Program-made: the position numbers and the translations under genes
Assembly (NCBI GenBank): GCA_009193035.1
Contig: SWDT01000290.1
Span: forward strand, 38,460-102,459
Length of the DNA: 64,000 nt
Direction: 5' to 3'
DNA from: Halicephalobus mephisto
Lineage: Eukaryota > Nematoda > Chromadorea > Rhabditida > Panagrolaimidae
Shown: piece by piece, positions 24,524 through 35,254 of the stretch
Position numbering within the stretch: position 1 is the first letter of the stretch
Layout: each line of letters opens with the position of its first letter
The notes under the pieces: generated by a model
Told to the model about the DNA's origin: nothing
What the model saw: the letters and a program-made list of their open reading frames with translations, nothing else
Databases searched by the model: none

Positions 24524-26170
24524 ATGAGGTTATCGAGATCTCCCTATTTGGATCATTCTTCCGGTAATGTAAGCAATAGTTTGGCTGTGAGAGAAGCTAT
24601 TGGGAAGCTCTCTTTAAGTCCTCATGAAACGGTCAAGTTTTTGAATGGAGAAAAATGCATCTGGTCGATATACCTGTTCTTGTTCATATATGACTTTGCT
24701 TTTTTCAGGTCTGACAGCGAAGACAGAACTATCCTTTGTGCATTGACTGTGCTAAAGAAGTTTTATGAGCAACTTCAGTATGACATTGCTGTTCAACAGA
24801 AGGATCCAGAATCGCCTATTGACTCCAAGAGTCTGCTGAGATTCCTTGTGTCGAGAGAAGACGAGACTGCACGAGAGCTGATCTCCAGACACAAGGAGGA
24901 AGAGGAGAAGAAAGCCAATTGGGTTCAACTTAAGGTCGCCGATCGAGATTCTCCGGGAGACGTTCTCCCGATCCCTTTGTCCGTCCCTCGATTGGATGAA
25001 CGGGAATTAAGATCAGTCACTAGCTATTCTGAGGACAGTGCTGTTGAGAACTCTGAGGACGATGATGTTGAAAAGGAAGGTGGAATCCAACCGGAGACGG
25101 AATCTTCCAGTTCGTTGTCGACACCGGTTAACATTAGTCCTAATGAGAAGTTGCTCTGGGAAACTCAAAAAGTAACCAAAAATATTTTCAAAATGGTCCA
25201 CAAAGTTGACAAAGCCATTTCTCCAAGAACAGATTCGAGGGTATCAACGTCAAGGACTCCAAAAGAAGGTTCTTTGACTTCAAGATTCATCCCGCAAGTA
25301 TCAAAAGCCATTCAAACGGACTTTGAAGTCATTAGGGTTACTTTGCTTTATTGGTGAATATGTAAGCTTTATTTTTAGCCAAAGACAGCGGATGCAGCTG
25401 TATCTGTTCACATGGTCTCAGAGGATTCTTCTGAATCAAGGAAGATGGTTGGCAATTCGTCAAAGTCTTCAACGACGACTTCGCTTGGTCACTTGATAGG
25501 GAAGAGTTCGGAAGACAGCACAGGCAACTCCTCTTCTGTCGTGTCCTCCGGTTTGAGTGCAGGAGAAGTTCCTCTGCGGACTGCAGCAAGTCTGGCGTCC
25601 AAGTTTGTTGATGAAGTCGTTAGATTACATTGATTGATATTTAGGCAAAAGTACAGAGTCCTCTCCGTGAACACTGATGGTAGTCTAGTTTCTGCCTTCT
25701 CGAACTACCGAGCTTACAAGCAGACCCAAGGACACCATTACCACTCAACACCTTCATTGATGGAAGCTGTAGATGAGCTTGTTGTGACTCCGATGACGTC
25801 AACTCCCATTGCTCCGAGGCAGTCCACGACTTTCACTGCCAACAGAGCTCCTCGACCCAAATACTCTGGTCAAAGCACTTTTCCAGTAGATCCAGCTAGA
25901 AAAATCACTGCCTTGGCCTTTGGGACGTCTTCTGATTCCGATGGCAAAGCAGAGAGTGTTCTCGCTGCTAAAGAAAAGGAATTGACGAGTCACACAATCA
26001 TTGTGACTCCCGCGAGTGACCCGAATGACCGAGACAACATTGGTTCGTTTCTGATTGATTGCGAGTTAACTCCATTTTCCATTGCAGCCAAAAAGACCGA
26101 GATCACTGCTCCTCTCGATGAGGACGAGTCCACGTTGAACCAGATATCTCCTTTACCCAGTGGGGACTAA
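24524..26170 (+). CDS. serine/acidic-rich orphan protein
   Basis: Likely exons are 24524-24663, 24709 to about 25336, 25380 to about 25600, and about 25640-26170. The first 45-nt intron (GTCGAT donor, TTTTTTCAG acceptor) is in frame and stop-free, and removing it deletes a hydrophobic insert that does not fit its neighbours. The protein starts MRLSRSPYLDH and has a compact helical region with basic and leucine positions (TILCALTVLKKFYEQL, SLLRFLVSREDE). It continues as disordered, Ser/Thr/Asp/Glu-rich sequence with stretches such as SYSEDSAVENSEDDDVE and SKAIQTDFE, the last resembling a dynein light-chain LC8 docking site. The last join is unresolved: the final 178-codon frame does not meet the preceding exon in phase with a standard intron. 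That means an unusual donor, a frameshift, or two genes. No family recognised. Confidence 0.55.
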
Positions 26171-26504
26171 ATGGGGTGTGAACTTAATAAATTGATCTCA
26201 CAGATTGTTAGTTGGTGGAACCGGTTAATGCCCGACGGTACTTTGAAAGTTGCTGTCTGTTTGGGGACACACCAATCAGACATTTCTGGTGTAGAATGTT
26301 ACGCTTCTCGTTATCAATTTTCCTAGGTCCTTTGTTCAGATTCTGACGATATGGCCTATTCCGCATGGTTCACTCCCTAATCACTGCTTTTCAGACCAGT
26401 CGAGGGATGCTGGCGAGGATCTCATAGGACACAAATAAGGACCAACACGTGTATAACAAGTTCCTCGCCGATGGGTCTTTGAGCAGACACGAGAGTCAAG
26501 GAAG
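26171..26504. other. short intercistronic region, same strand on both sides
   Basis: About 330 bp between two rightward genes. An AATAAA-like sequence (TTAATAAATTG) lies near 26187, and a strong acceptor-like CTGCTTTTCAG near 26394 could be a trans-splice site. The spacing would fit a nematode operon, but I cannot show co-transcription. Confidence 0.35.
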
Positions 26505-27368
26505 ATGAGTGGCAGCTGTGGAATCATCAAGTGAGTTTTGCCCTTTGAAGCTGGTTGTAAGCGGTTAATTTCAGTCCTTATATGAATAAGAAAGCGGGTA
26601 AAGGAGAGAGCTATGAACCGACCATTCATGAACACATTGCGAACACCGTAACCCATGGAGTGGTGATACTTCCCGCAATTTACATTACTCACCATCTCAT
26701 AATTGAAGCTTACCGCGATCTCCAGCATCACATGATGATTATCTACGCTATAGCCACTGTGGTGAGTCGGTCTTGGTGAAATCGGTTTAGTAGGTTCTTT
26801 TCAGCTCTTGTTCCTGATGTCCACATTATATCACCTCTCAGAGTATCTCTTCAGGCCTGGCCGAAAGACCCTCCGATACTACCTCCACATTACCGATCGA
26901 GTGATGATTTATTTCTTCATAGCAGCTTCGGCAAACCCATGGTTGTCTCTCCGACACTCTGACACCCTCGGGACGAACCTCAAGTGGATCATGTGGGCGG
27001 CGGCATTGTTCGGTATCTGCTACCAGTTCCTGTATCATGAGAAGTTCAAGACAGTCGAGACTTGTCTCTATATTGCCATCTCCAGCCTACCTTTTGTCGC
27101 CATGATGACAATGGCAAGCGTTAGTCGAGTTTACTTCTTAAACAATAATTTTCAGAACGACCGTACTGGACTACCGTTGATGCTACTAGGAGGTGCTGTC
27201 TATGCTGTCGGGGTGGTCTTTTTCAAGATGGACGGGGTGATTCCTTTTGCCCATGCAATTTGGCACTGCCACGTAGTTGTTGGAGCCTCCATCCACACTT
27301 ATGCCATCTACTCAACTCTTCTAGGACCAGATCGACTTAACCCGTTTCCTGAGATCAACTTTAGCTGA
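26505..27368 (+). CDS. MMD/PAQR10-11 family seven-pass membrane protein
   Basis: Four exons (26505-26530, 26575-26761, 26805-27119, 27156-27368) give 246 residues in phase. It matches the monocyte-to-macrophage differentiation factor branch of the progestin/adipoQ receptor (hemolysin III) superfamily. Visible motifs are YEPTIHEHIANTVTHG near the N-terminus, LLFLMSTLYHLSEYL, HITDRVMIYFFIAASANPWL, QFLYHEKFKTVE, and VVFFKMDGVIPFAHAIWH with the conserved metal-site histidines. Vertebrate MMD proteins sit in Golgi or lysosomal membranes; the role in nematodes is not settled. The third intron is only 36 nt (27120-27155) and is a multiple of three without a stop. Removing it restores the expected spacing to the family (MASNDRTGL), whereas retaining it would insert 12 residues. 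Confidence 0.9.
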
Positions 27369-28201
27369 ATTAACTCTTATTTTCCTTATCTGCAGCTTCT
27401 GGTATAAACCTTAGTCACACCACATTTATTTAAATTGGCATTTTAGTTTTTGTCTTTCACAAGGGTAAGAACGTACTAACAGAAACGGTTAGGAATAATT
27501 TTATAAATGCCACTAACTTTGTAGTCTTAATTTTAGAATTTCTAGTCCATGATGACGAAATATTGGGCATTTTTAATAAAAGTTATCTCGAATCACTCAA
27601 AATAAACGGCTTCTAATGTAAGCGTTGACAGCTTTGCATACTCTTGAGCATCGTGTCTGTCTCAATACCGGAACACTTTGAGACTATTTACCGGAATATA
27701 ATTGCTTTGGCGAGTGGATTTATTCGTGGGGTAGATAGTAGGTAGGTTGCAAACGTTATTGATAATGACAGGCTTTATGGATGTGCCAAGTTCACTTAGA
27801 TTTAATTATCAACTCGATTGTTTTCTTAGTTTGCGTGTTGGCTTTCATTGGAAACAATTGCTCAGGATTTGTATCTTTGCAATTTGTGTGAACTCGTGAA
27901 TTTATATTTAAACGACTTCCAGACTTTTTTCTACAGTAATCCAGGTTTTATGAACTTTGACCGTTTGTGACGTCAGCAAATCTTACTTGAAGCTATAAAA
28001 ACTGGGAATTACCGCCTTTTATGTAGTTATTAGAAAAGCCTCAACTCTTAGAATCACTGATTTGCGATTCATAGTAATTCCATATTTTGATAGCAACTTG
28101 AAATACAACGTATAATTTAACGTGACAGATCTTTAATCATAAGTTATCCAGTTTTTACTTTTAACTTAATCTTGTCACAAACAAAGTTATTGTATTACAG
28201 A
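27369..28201. other. AT-rich intergenic region
   Basis: No gene seen. Contains the 3' flank of the PAQR gene and the promoter of the srx gene. It ends in TTGTATTACAG immediately before the srx ATG, a likely trans-splice acceptor. Confidence 0.45.
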
Positions 28202-29450
28202 ATGAACGCGAGTAGCTTTTCTACGGTTGAAGCAGCACTTACAACGATGAGTTCTACTAGTGAAAGTTCTGAAGATGGGAATTTTAGAATTTGGGTGGTT
28301 ATCATTCTCTTTATCGTAAGTTTTCAGTAATGCCTCGGATTGGTAACTGGGTATTTAGATCTCCGTTACCGGACTGTTCGGGAACTTTGCCAACATCTAT
28401 ATTACTTTGAAATCCCCGGTCCTCCATAACGCCTTTGGGCATCTCTGTGCGTCCCATTCACTGGCTGAAACCTTGAACTTGCTTATCGCCGGAGTCTGGA
28501 CCATTGTTGTGGCTGTGATAAACGACAACCTAGCCAATACCATCCTGAGTAACAAGTTGGGGCAAGTGGCTGTTGGAGTTTGTCTTTTGACCAGCTACAC
28601 CGTACTGGTGAAGGCCGTCAACAGATTCATGGCTTTTTCAACCCCCATGGTTTACAGAGCCTTTTTCAACAACGAAAACTCGAAATTCATGGTTGGTATC
28701 ACCTGGCTTTTGGGCCTCTGTCATGGTGCCGTCGGATTCTTTGGTGAGAGTGTATAGGAGCAACGAGAGTAATCAAGGATCTTTAGATGGATGTAACTTG
28801 GTTCTTGATCCAGTTGGTCATTTCTGGTATTTCGACACCACTCCTTGTGGTCAGTTCCTGGCGGTCTACATCGATCTTTGTTGGAGTTGCTTCATCATGG
28901 CCGTCGTTGTGATTCTGGATTCCATCACGCTGTATAACCTTTTCAAATTCAAGAAAACACGTCTGTTGTTCAGTTTTGTTATTTGCTTAACTACCGTATT
29001 TCAGTTAGAATGGCGACTCGGTCAGAGGTCAAAAAAAGGAGCTTGGATATTAGGTTTTTTATACAGGTATTTGCTTTTTTATTTTAGTATGAGAACCAAC
29101 TAAAGATATCAAAATTGTCTATTTTCAGTCATGTGTGACTACATTGTTACAAGTGTTGATGTTAATTTCTTTCCACATATTCTCGAGATTCGCAGAATCA
29201 GCCTGGGCTGTATTTTTTACGACAACGTTTGCTTGGGCGGCTTCGAGTGCTGTTGATGGGTAGTTTTGTATTCTTTGAACACAAGGAATAATAGACGGAT
29301 AATTATAGGATTGTTAACTTTGGTTTCAATATTAAACATTTAAAAGCTGCGATCAACCCCAGCAGCTTCGTTACCACCATTCAGAAGTCTCAAATAGGTA
29401 TAACTGTAATAAAGAGATCCGGCAGTGTACCCAATGCCTCGATGTCGTAG
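28202..29450 (+). CDS. serpentine chemoreceptor, class x (Srx)
   Basis: Six exons (28202-28315, 28359-28743, 28787-28960, 29005-29066, 29129-29259, 29309-29450) join in phase to 335 residues, the usual Srx length. Family landmarks are GLFGNFANIYI in helix 1, AFGHLCASHSLAETLNLLIAG in helix 2-3, SNKLGQ, and NRFMAFSTPMVY at the end of helix 3. LDIRFFIQSC begins helix 6, and AVDGIVNFGFN ends helix 7, where Srx proteins carry a conserved DG. The N-terminus is short with Asn/Ser/Thr residues suited to glycosylation. The start follows a perfect acceptor at 28200. Intron 3 uses a GTCTGT donor. All exons are intact, so this is probably a functional odour or taste GPCR of ciliated neurons (family knowledge). 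Confidence 0.88.
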
Positions 29451-29597
29451 TAATCAAAGGTTATGTACCATTTATTCAACGACTAACTTGAATACTAGGA
29501 ACGTAAGTATAAGAACAAAATCATGGGAAACAATGTTTCCTCTACTATAATCTTCAATTTCCAAACAAAAAAGACCAATTTGGCAGTCCGGATTATT

Positions 29598-30090
29598 TTA
29601 ATATACATTAATCTCTTCCCGAATTAAATTGTAAATAAATATTCGTCTATTTATCCCACACGGAGCACTTTCTATGGTTGGATTCGCTGTGAGAATCACA
29701 TTGACACAATTTTGACTCAGATTGAAATTAGTGGCAGCCACTTTCGCTGTCATGTTGTTGTCTTTGACGCAATAATAGACAGCTTCGAATACTGAAAACA
29801 ACAATGAGTTATTGCCCTTTATGTTTGTCTGTATGGTTACGATAATCACATTACTAACCATGAACTCCATAAGTACAAAAAGTAATTGAGATCTTTATAA
29901 TCCTGAATCAGTCGGTAAAACTTGTTTGTAGTAATTTTAAATAACTGAGTAAATACAAATGGATCGAAGCAATTATTCTTGATAGTCTCCCAGACACGAC
30001 TTCAAGTAAATGAATCTTTGACAAACTAACTTCTGTGTTACCGAATAGTTGGACCAAATAAGACTTGCTCAATCGAAGAGTATTTTTCAT
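29598..30090 (-). CDS. possible lineage-specific gene or fragment
   Basis: On the minus strand, 29598-29803 reads VFEAVYYCVKDNNMTAKVAA and on to a stop, preceded by a good TTTTCAG acceptor at about 29805. Further upstream (about 29860-30010), an open frame reads CFDPFVFTQLFKITTNKFY, and a GTTAGT donor sits at about 29856. The two would be exons of one gene, but the phases do not match (the donor leaves two bases, the acceptor needs one). It is therefore either mis-modelled or decayed. No family is recognised. Confidence 0.22.
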
Positions 30091-30699
30091 AAAAGTAAAC
30101 AGAATTGAATCCGTATAGAGAAGAGTACTTAGAACAACATTTAATTAAGACCTGAAAATAGTGACTTGCATGAGGTCAATTAAAACTGATACCTACAGGC
30201 AAGTTTCTGAGCATGTTAAACCGGTGGCATCTGAAACAAGAAGAAGGAGACAGAAAAAAGAAATCGAGGTGACACTATCATTTTGCAGAATCTGTTTTTG
30301 TTCGTTTGTCGTAAAGTAAGGAACTGATAAAGAAAATTGGATTCTGCCACTGTTCTTTATTGGTTGAAGGACTTGGTTAGCAGAAGGCAGATAGGAGAAT
30401 CGCTAGGAGACTTATACCTTCTTTGAGAGAAAGTAGATAGTTGTGGACATTGATTCAGGGAGTCGGTATTTTGTAACAATCAATGATCATCCGTGAATCG
30501 TTGCTTCATTAACTCCGATCTTAGCTCCCGTTATCATTGGTGATAACCCTTTCTCCAGTAATGATCGACGAGACAAAAACCATCGCCTTCACTTATCGCA
30601 GGACTGAAAGGAATAACAATCAATTTTTTTGCCTACTTTTTGCCCTAAATTATGTTTTTCCAGTTTGTATGTTGCTAATTGAGGATTTCAGGCTTCAGA
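30091..30699. other. promoter region of the ABC transporter gene
   Basis: No gene seen. It contains an ACTGATAA element (listed separately) and a TGATAA in ATTGGTGATAACCC near 30535. It ends with two acceptor-like sites, the last (GGCTTCAG) one base before the ATG, which looks like a trans-splice site. Confidence 0.4.
30323..30330 (+). promoter_or_regulatory. extended GATA site (ACTGATAA)
   Basis: ACTGATAA is the extended GATA motif bound by ELT-2 in the C. elegans intestine. It lies about 370 bp before the start of a gene whose C. elegans counterparts act in gut granules. It is a single 8-bp match, so chance is possible. Confidence 0.35.
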
Positions 30700-33283
30700 A
30701 TGGCGGGATCTTGGTACTCCCCTCATCAGGCTTTGGGAATAGCCTTTGGCTTTGCTGCCTTGGATATTTTTGTCGTTATGATGGGGTTGATGTGGGATGG
30801 CAAGTTTTTCACGACAGACAACATTATCCACTGGTTCGACTTTCGGAATTACGACTTTTGTAAAAATCCCGTTGACTTTTTGGTGAGATTTGTTTACTAA
30901 AAATATAGCTAGATAATAATGCCTATCCAGGGAGTCGCAATTCTCCGAGTATCAGTGCTCCTTGGTGGAGCTTTGGGGGTCTACGCCAACCCCCAACATG
31001 GGCCGGAGGTTATGGACAAGTACAACAACCTGACTTTTGCGATAATGCTAATCATTATTGCTTTTTCTCCCACGAAGTTACTTGCCTTTTATGAGTACGA
31101 AGACAACAAGCTAGTCATCGGAGACTGGATCCTGATGCTCTGGTGTATCTTTGCCTCGCTGTTTGTCCAAGGAATCTGGGTCACCGTCTTTGCCAGAGTC
31201 CATGAGAATCCTAGCAGGAGATCCGGTCATGTCAGGCTGTACGACGATGAAGATGAGGCCTATTACACGGAGCAACAGAGAAAGGAGGAGGAAAGGGATG
31301 CTCAGAAAAGAGAAACATTCAAGATGTTGTTGAGGCTGTTTGGGTACATGGGGAAAGAATGGGCCTTCTACTCGGTCGCTTTCACCTTTCTCTTCCTGTA
31401 CTCTCTCGCTCGTGTGTTCACTCCGTATTACACGGGGGAAGTAGTGGCTTCAGTGTTTGGGAAGGACGCCTCATATGCCAACCTCCACAAAGCCGTGGGA
31501 GTTATGACCCTGTTGTCACTCGCTTCCTCAATTTTCGGTGGATTCAGAGGAGGGTTCTTCACCTACTCCCAAGCCAGAGTCGACAGAAGAATCAGAAACG
31601 ACCTCTTCCGTTCGTTGGTCAAGCAGGAAATTGCTTTCTTTGACGCGAACAAGACAGGAGAGGTTGTTTCTCGTCTGAATGCAGATTGCCAGACAATGTC
31701 TAACACTCTGAGCTTGTACATGAACGTCTTGACTAGGAACGTGACTATGTTGTTCGGGTCCCTCATCTTCATGTTCACACTTAGCTGGAGATTGTCCATG
31801 GTCACTTTCATCGCTGTCCCCTTGATTTTCCTGGTTTCCAAGGTGTACGGTGTCTACTATGATGTGAGTTTGACTTTATAGGGATGTTTTTACGGGGATG
31901 TTTTCAGAAACTGGCAGAGGATGCACAGGCATCAATAGCTAAGTCTAACGATGTGGCAGAAGAAGTTCTATCTGCTATTCGGACAGTCAAGTCTTTCGCC
32001 TGCGAAAAGTATGAGTCCCTGAGATTCCTGACTTATCTGAATGTGACACTGTCCATCGGAGCTAAGAAAGCCTTTGCTCACATTGGATTCTTGTTGACGA
32101 CGGAACTTCTTCAGATGGGGATTCTGACTGTCGTTCTCTTCTACGGAGGGCATTTGGTCATTCTAGGCAAGATTGACGCTGGATTGTTGGTTTCCTTCTT
32201 GCTTTACCAGTTTACGATTGGAGAAAACTTGAGAGAGCTGGGAGAGGTCTGGAATGGTCTGATGCAGGCAGTCGGGGCCTCGAGGAAGGTCTTTGAACTC
32301 ATTGATCGGGAACCGACGATTCCAAATAAGGGAACGTTCCAATTCAACGGAAACAACGGCAAGCTCCAAGGGAAAATTGAGTTTAGGAATGTCAAATTCA
32401 ATTATCCCACAAGACCGGATATCCCGATCATGAATGACTTGTCCTTCACCGTCAACCCGGGAGAAGTTGTGGCTCTCGTTGGCCCCTCCGGTGGAGGTAA
32501 AAGCAGTTGCATCGCCATGTTGGAGCATTTCTATGAACCCAACTACGGGGACATCCTTCTCGATGGAATCAGTGTCAGAGACTACGACCACAAGTTCCTC
32601 CACACAAAGGTTTGTCTTTAGTCCGTGAGTAGTCCTGAATTTCATATCTTCAGATAGCCCTCGTCGGACAGGAGCCAGTCCTTTATGCCCGTTCTGTCCG
32701 TGAGAACATTGCCTACGGCCTCGATTATGTCACCGAGGACGTCATTGTGAGAGCAGCTCAGCACGCGAACGCCCACACTTTCATCATGGACACTGTAGAC
32801 CAGTACGAAACAGACGTGGGGGAGAAAGGGTCTCAAATGTCTGGAGGTCAGAAACAAAGGATTGCCATTGCCAGAGCTCTGGTCAGAGACCCTGTGGTTT
32901 TGCTTCTCGACGAAGCCACGTCTGCTCTGGACTCGGAGAGTGAACACATTGTCCAAGAAGCAATCCAGAAGAATCTAAAGGGCAGAACGGTAATTCTGAT
33001 TGCTCATCGATTGAGCACTGTGGAGAACGCAGACAAGATCGTCGTCATCTCCGGAGGCAGAGTGGTTGAGCAAGGTGTCCATAAAGAGCTTCTGATGGCC
33101 AATGGTCTCTACAAGCAGTTGGTCCAACGACAGATGCTCGGGCAAGATCTGACTGAAGAAGATGTGAGAAAGACGAGTGTCGCTGCCAAACACAAAATCA
33201 GGAGATCCAGAGCAATGTCACCCACTAATCAGAGTGTCAGTCAAAGCTTCTTGGGAACGAGTCTCGCAGGCTCCCTCATTTGA
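30700..33283 (+). CDS. haf-9: TAP-like half ABC transporter (ABCB9 type)
   Basis: Four exons (30700-30882, 30931-31863, 31908-32609, 32654-33283) total 815 residues. It is a half transporter with an extra N-terminal set of hydrophobic helices (TMD0), a six-helix ABC membrane domain (from about 210 to 500) and one ATPase domain. ATPase motifs are Walker [10 protein letters not shown] near residue 564, signature MSGGQKQR near 668, Walker [14 protein letters not shown] near 688, and the switch histidine in AHRLST. A coupling-region motif [19 protein letters not shown] is also clear. Half transporters dimerise; in C. elegans HAF-4 and HAF-9 pair on lysosome-related gut granules. Length and the TMD0 favour haf-9, but haf-4 is not excluded. 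Short introns (48, 44, 44 nt) are all in frame phase 0. Intact. Confidence 0.93.
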
Positions 33284-33750
33284 GCGGTTGGAGGAACAGA
33301 CCGAGTTGTTCGATCTTGGTCCCAACATGCAGGATGGTCTCACTGCTTCTCCGCAATTTCCAATGACTTTTGAATCTTTTTTTACTTGTTAGATTGGCGA
33401 AGACGCAAATTTCATTTTAAGAGGTAATTTGTTAGAAAGTAATGTTTAGGCTAAATGATTACATTGGACTTATTTTTCGAGTGCTACCGAGTTGAGCAAC
33501 TTGATCTGTTCTTTTAACACTATTCAGGATAATCCATTTCTCCATAGGAAGTAGGAACATTATTTGTTGGGTAAATGTATTTTAGTCCGTTTAAATCACT
33601 GAGTTATCCTCTCACGATGGTTAAAGAATAAAAACATAATAGACGCTTTTCAATCGGGAATTAAGTTTATCAGCCACGATTAGATAAACCTTGATAAAGT
33701 ACAGCATTCGATTCCTCCGATTCTATAGCACGCAGTCAAAATTTGACATA
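33284..33750. other. intergenic
   Basis: 3' flank of the ABC transporter gene (an AATAAA near 33630) and promoter of the next small gene. Nothing else seen. Confidence 0.45.
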
Positions 33751-34264
33751 ATGGTTTTATTCAAATTATTGATTTTGTTTTCTGTCTATTTAATTTCTGC
33801 GTCGAAATCTTACGACTGTGAGCAATACCTCGAGATGGAGAAGAAAGCCCCGTGTGGGGAAGCTGGCTACATAATGACTTATGGTTATCCTTATTGTAGC
33901 AAGTTCTTTGCGCCAGGTGATATGCCTCAATGCTAATTGTATAGAAAGGGTTTTAGAATACTACTCGTGGTTTGACGAGAGCGGTCTGGAGTTTCTCCAC
34001 TGCACGAGAGAGTGCTTAATCAAGGAAACTGGAGCAGCTGTTGAACACGAATCGAAGAAGAAGGTTCCTGATTGTGAGAGAATTGAAGACACGGCCTTTG
34101 ATAGTCACAGTGTTTGCTACAAACGATGCAACTTCTGCGAGGCTTGTAAGACGAACAAGATTGCTCTTCTCCATGTCTTTAACTTGGGTGACTTTCTAAA
34201 AGCTAAGCCATTCAACCAAGCTTTTGAAATTGCTACCATGTGTGGCACTCAATGTATTTACTGA
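33751..34264 (+). CDS. secreted cysteine-rich nematode protein
   Basis: Two exons (33751-33916 and 33957-34264) separated by a 40-nt intron give 157 residues. A clear signal peptide (FKLLILFSVYLISAS) is followed by a cysteine-rich mature region with the motifs APCGEAGYIMTYGYPYCSKF, FLHCTRECL, AFDSHSVCYKRCNFC and a final CGTQC. This arrangement (CG..GY..YG..YC.KF, then CL, then AFDSH..CY..C.FC) belongs to a nematode-restricted secreted family that I recall without an assigned activity. An upstream in-frame ATG exists at 33691 but lacks a signal-peptide context, so the 33751 start is preferred. It probably acts outside the cell, with the cysteines forming disulphides. Confidence 0.75.
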
Positions 34265-34350
34265 GCTTACTTATATAAATAGGAGATAACAATTACGAGT
34301 GATCAGGATGACAGTACTTGCGTAATGTACAGGGTTTTAAAAAGATCTAT

Positions 34351-34773
34351 CTACTTGTAGTTTTTCTCGCGTTTTTGTTCCTTTTCAGCTCTCGCTTGGG
34401 CTTCAACGAATTCTTTAGCAGACTGAATAGTCTGCCAGCTCTGGAATTTTCATATGAAACGCTGTTTCGTATCATCAGAGAAATCCCTTACCTGGACTTT
34501 GGCGGCATTCACAGCATTGAGATCATCTGGAGAAAGAGCGATAGGTTCCGGATTTCCTAGTTCGATACTAGTTAGTTTTTTGTCGTATTGGTTTTGGTTC
34601 ATTTTGTCCGGATCAATATCTCCAGCAGCAAGACTTCTAATCAGGATATCAGCACGGATTATGGAGTCAAGACTTGGCTCGGCTCCGATAGGCTTACAAA
34701 CAGCTACAGATACCTGCAGCAATACAACCAGAAGAGTAAAAGCGAGAATGGTGGCTGAGTGAAAGGGTGAACC
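34351..34773 (-). CDS. small secreted or exported protein, no ATG found
   Basis: Two exons on the minus strand (34492-34773 and 34351-34440) join in phase. The first encodes a classic signal peptide (ILAFTLLVVLLQVSVA) followed by a mature chain CKPIGAEPSLDSIIR. The second ends in a charged helix (AKEFVEAQARAEKEQKREK). The first exon follows a good acceptor (TTCTTTAG at about 34775), but contains no ATG before the hydrophobic core. The expected start position reads GCCACCATT. So translation may begin at ATT, a start-codon mutation may have occurred, or a tiny upstream exon was missed (I found no ATG-GT donor combination in the next 280 bases). No family recognised. Confidence 0.55.
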
Positions 34774-35254
34774 CTAAAGAAAGAGCATCAACAAGAGAGG
34801 TAAACAATGAGGAAATTGAGTCCACAGATTAAGAATTAGAGCTCATAAATTGGGGTTGGCTTTTAGAGATAGAAATTCAGTGAAAAATCGATTGGACGAA
34901 AATTTCATAAAGGTTGTAGGGAAAGGAAAATCAAACGAACTAAGAAATTAGGCGAAAGTCCAAAGGAGAAGAAAGTGTCGAAATTTATTTACCAAATTGG
35001 ACAAGTGTTCTCTGGAACCTATTTATGAGAAGAACTATAAAACAATCACGCGACAACTTTGATCAAAAGTTCGTAAACAAATATTGATCAATTAACTGGG
35101 TCCAGTGAAAATAAACCGTAATTTGAAAGTCAATGATAATCCGGCCTTCACTACATCGTAGTATGCCCATGTACCTTGGACATGTTTTCGCAAGTTGGAG
35201 TAAACTCCAATTGCAGCTGCCTACACTTTCACTTACTTCCGAAGAGCACATAGA
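34774..35254. other. divergent intergenic region
   Basis: Lies between the leftward secreted gene and the rightward chemoreceptor gene. No gene seen. It contains stretches of A/T and short open frames without motif. Confidence 0.4.

Noticed and set aside
30723..31333. Other-frame ORFs over the ABC transporter, chemoreceptors and Toll
   Set aside because: Shadows of the true frames; the true frames carry the Walker, LRR or GPCR motifs.
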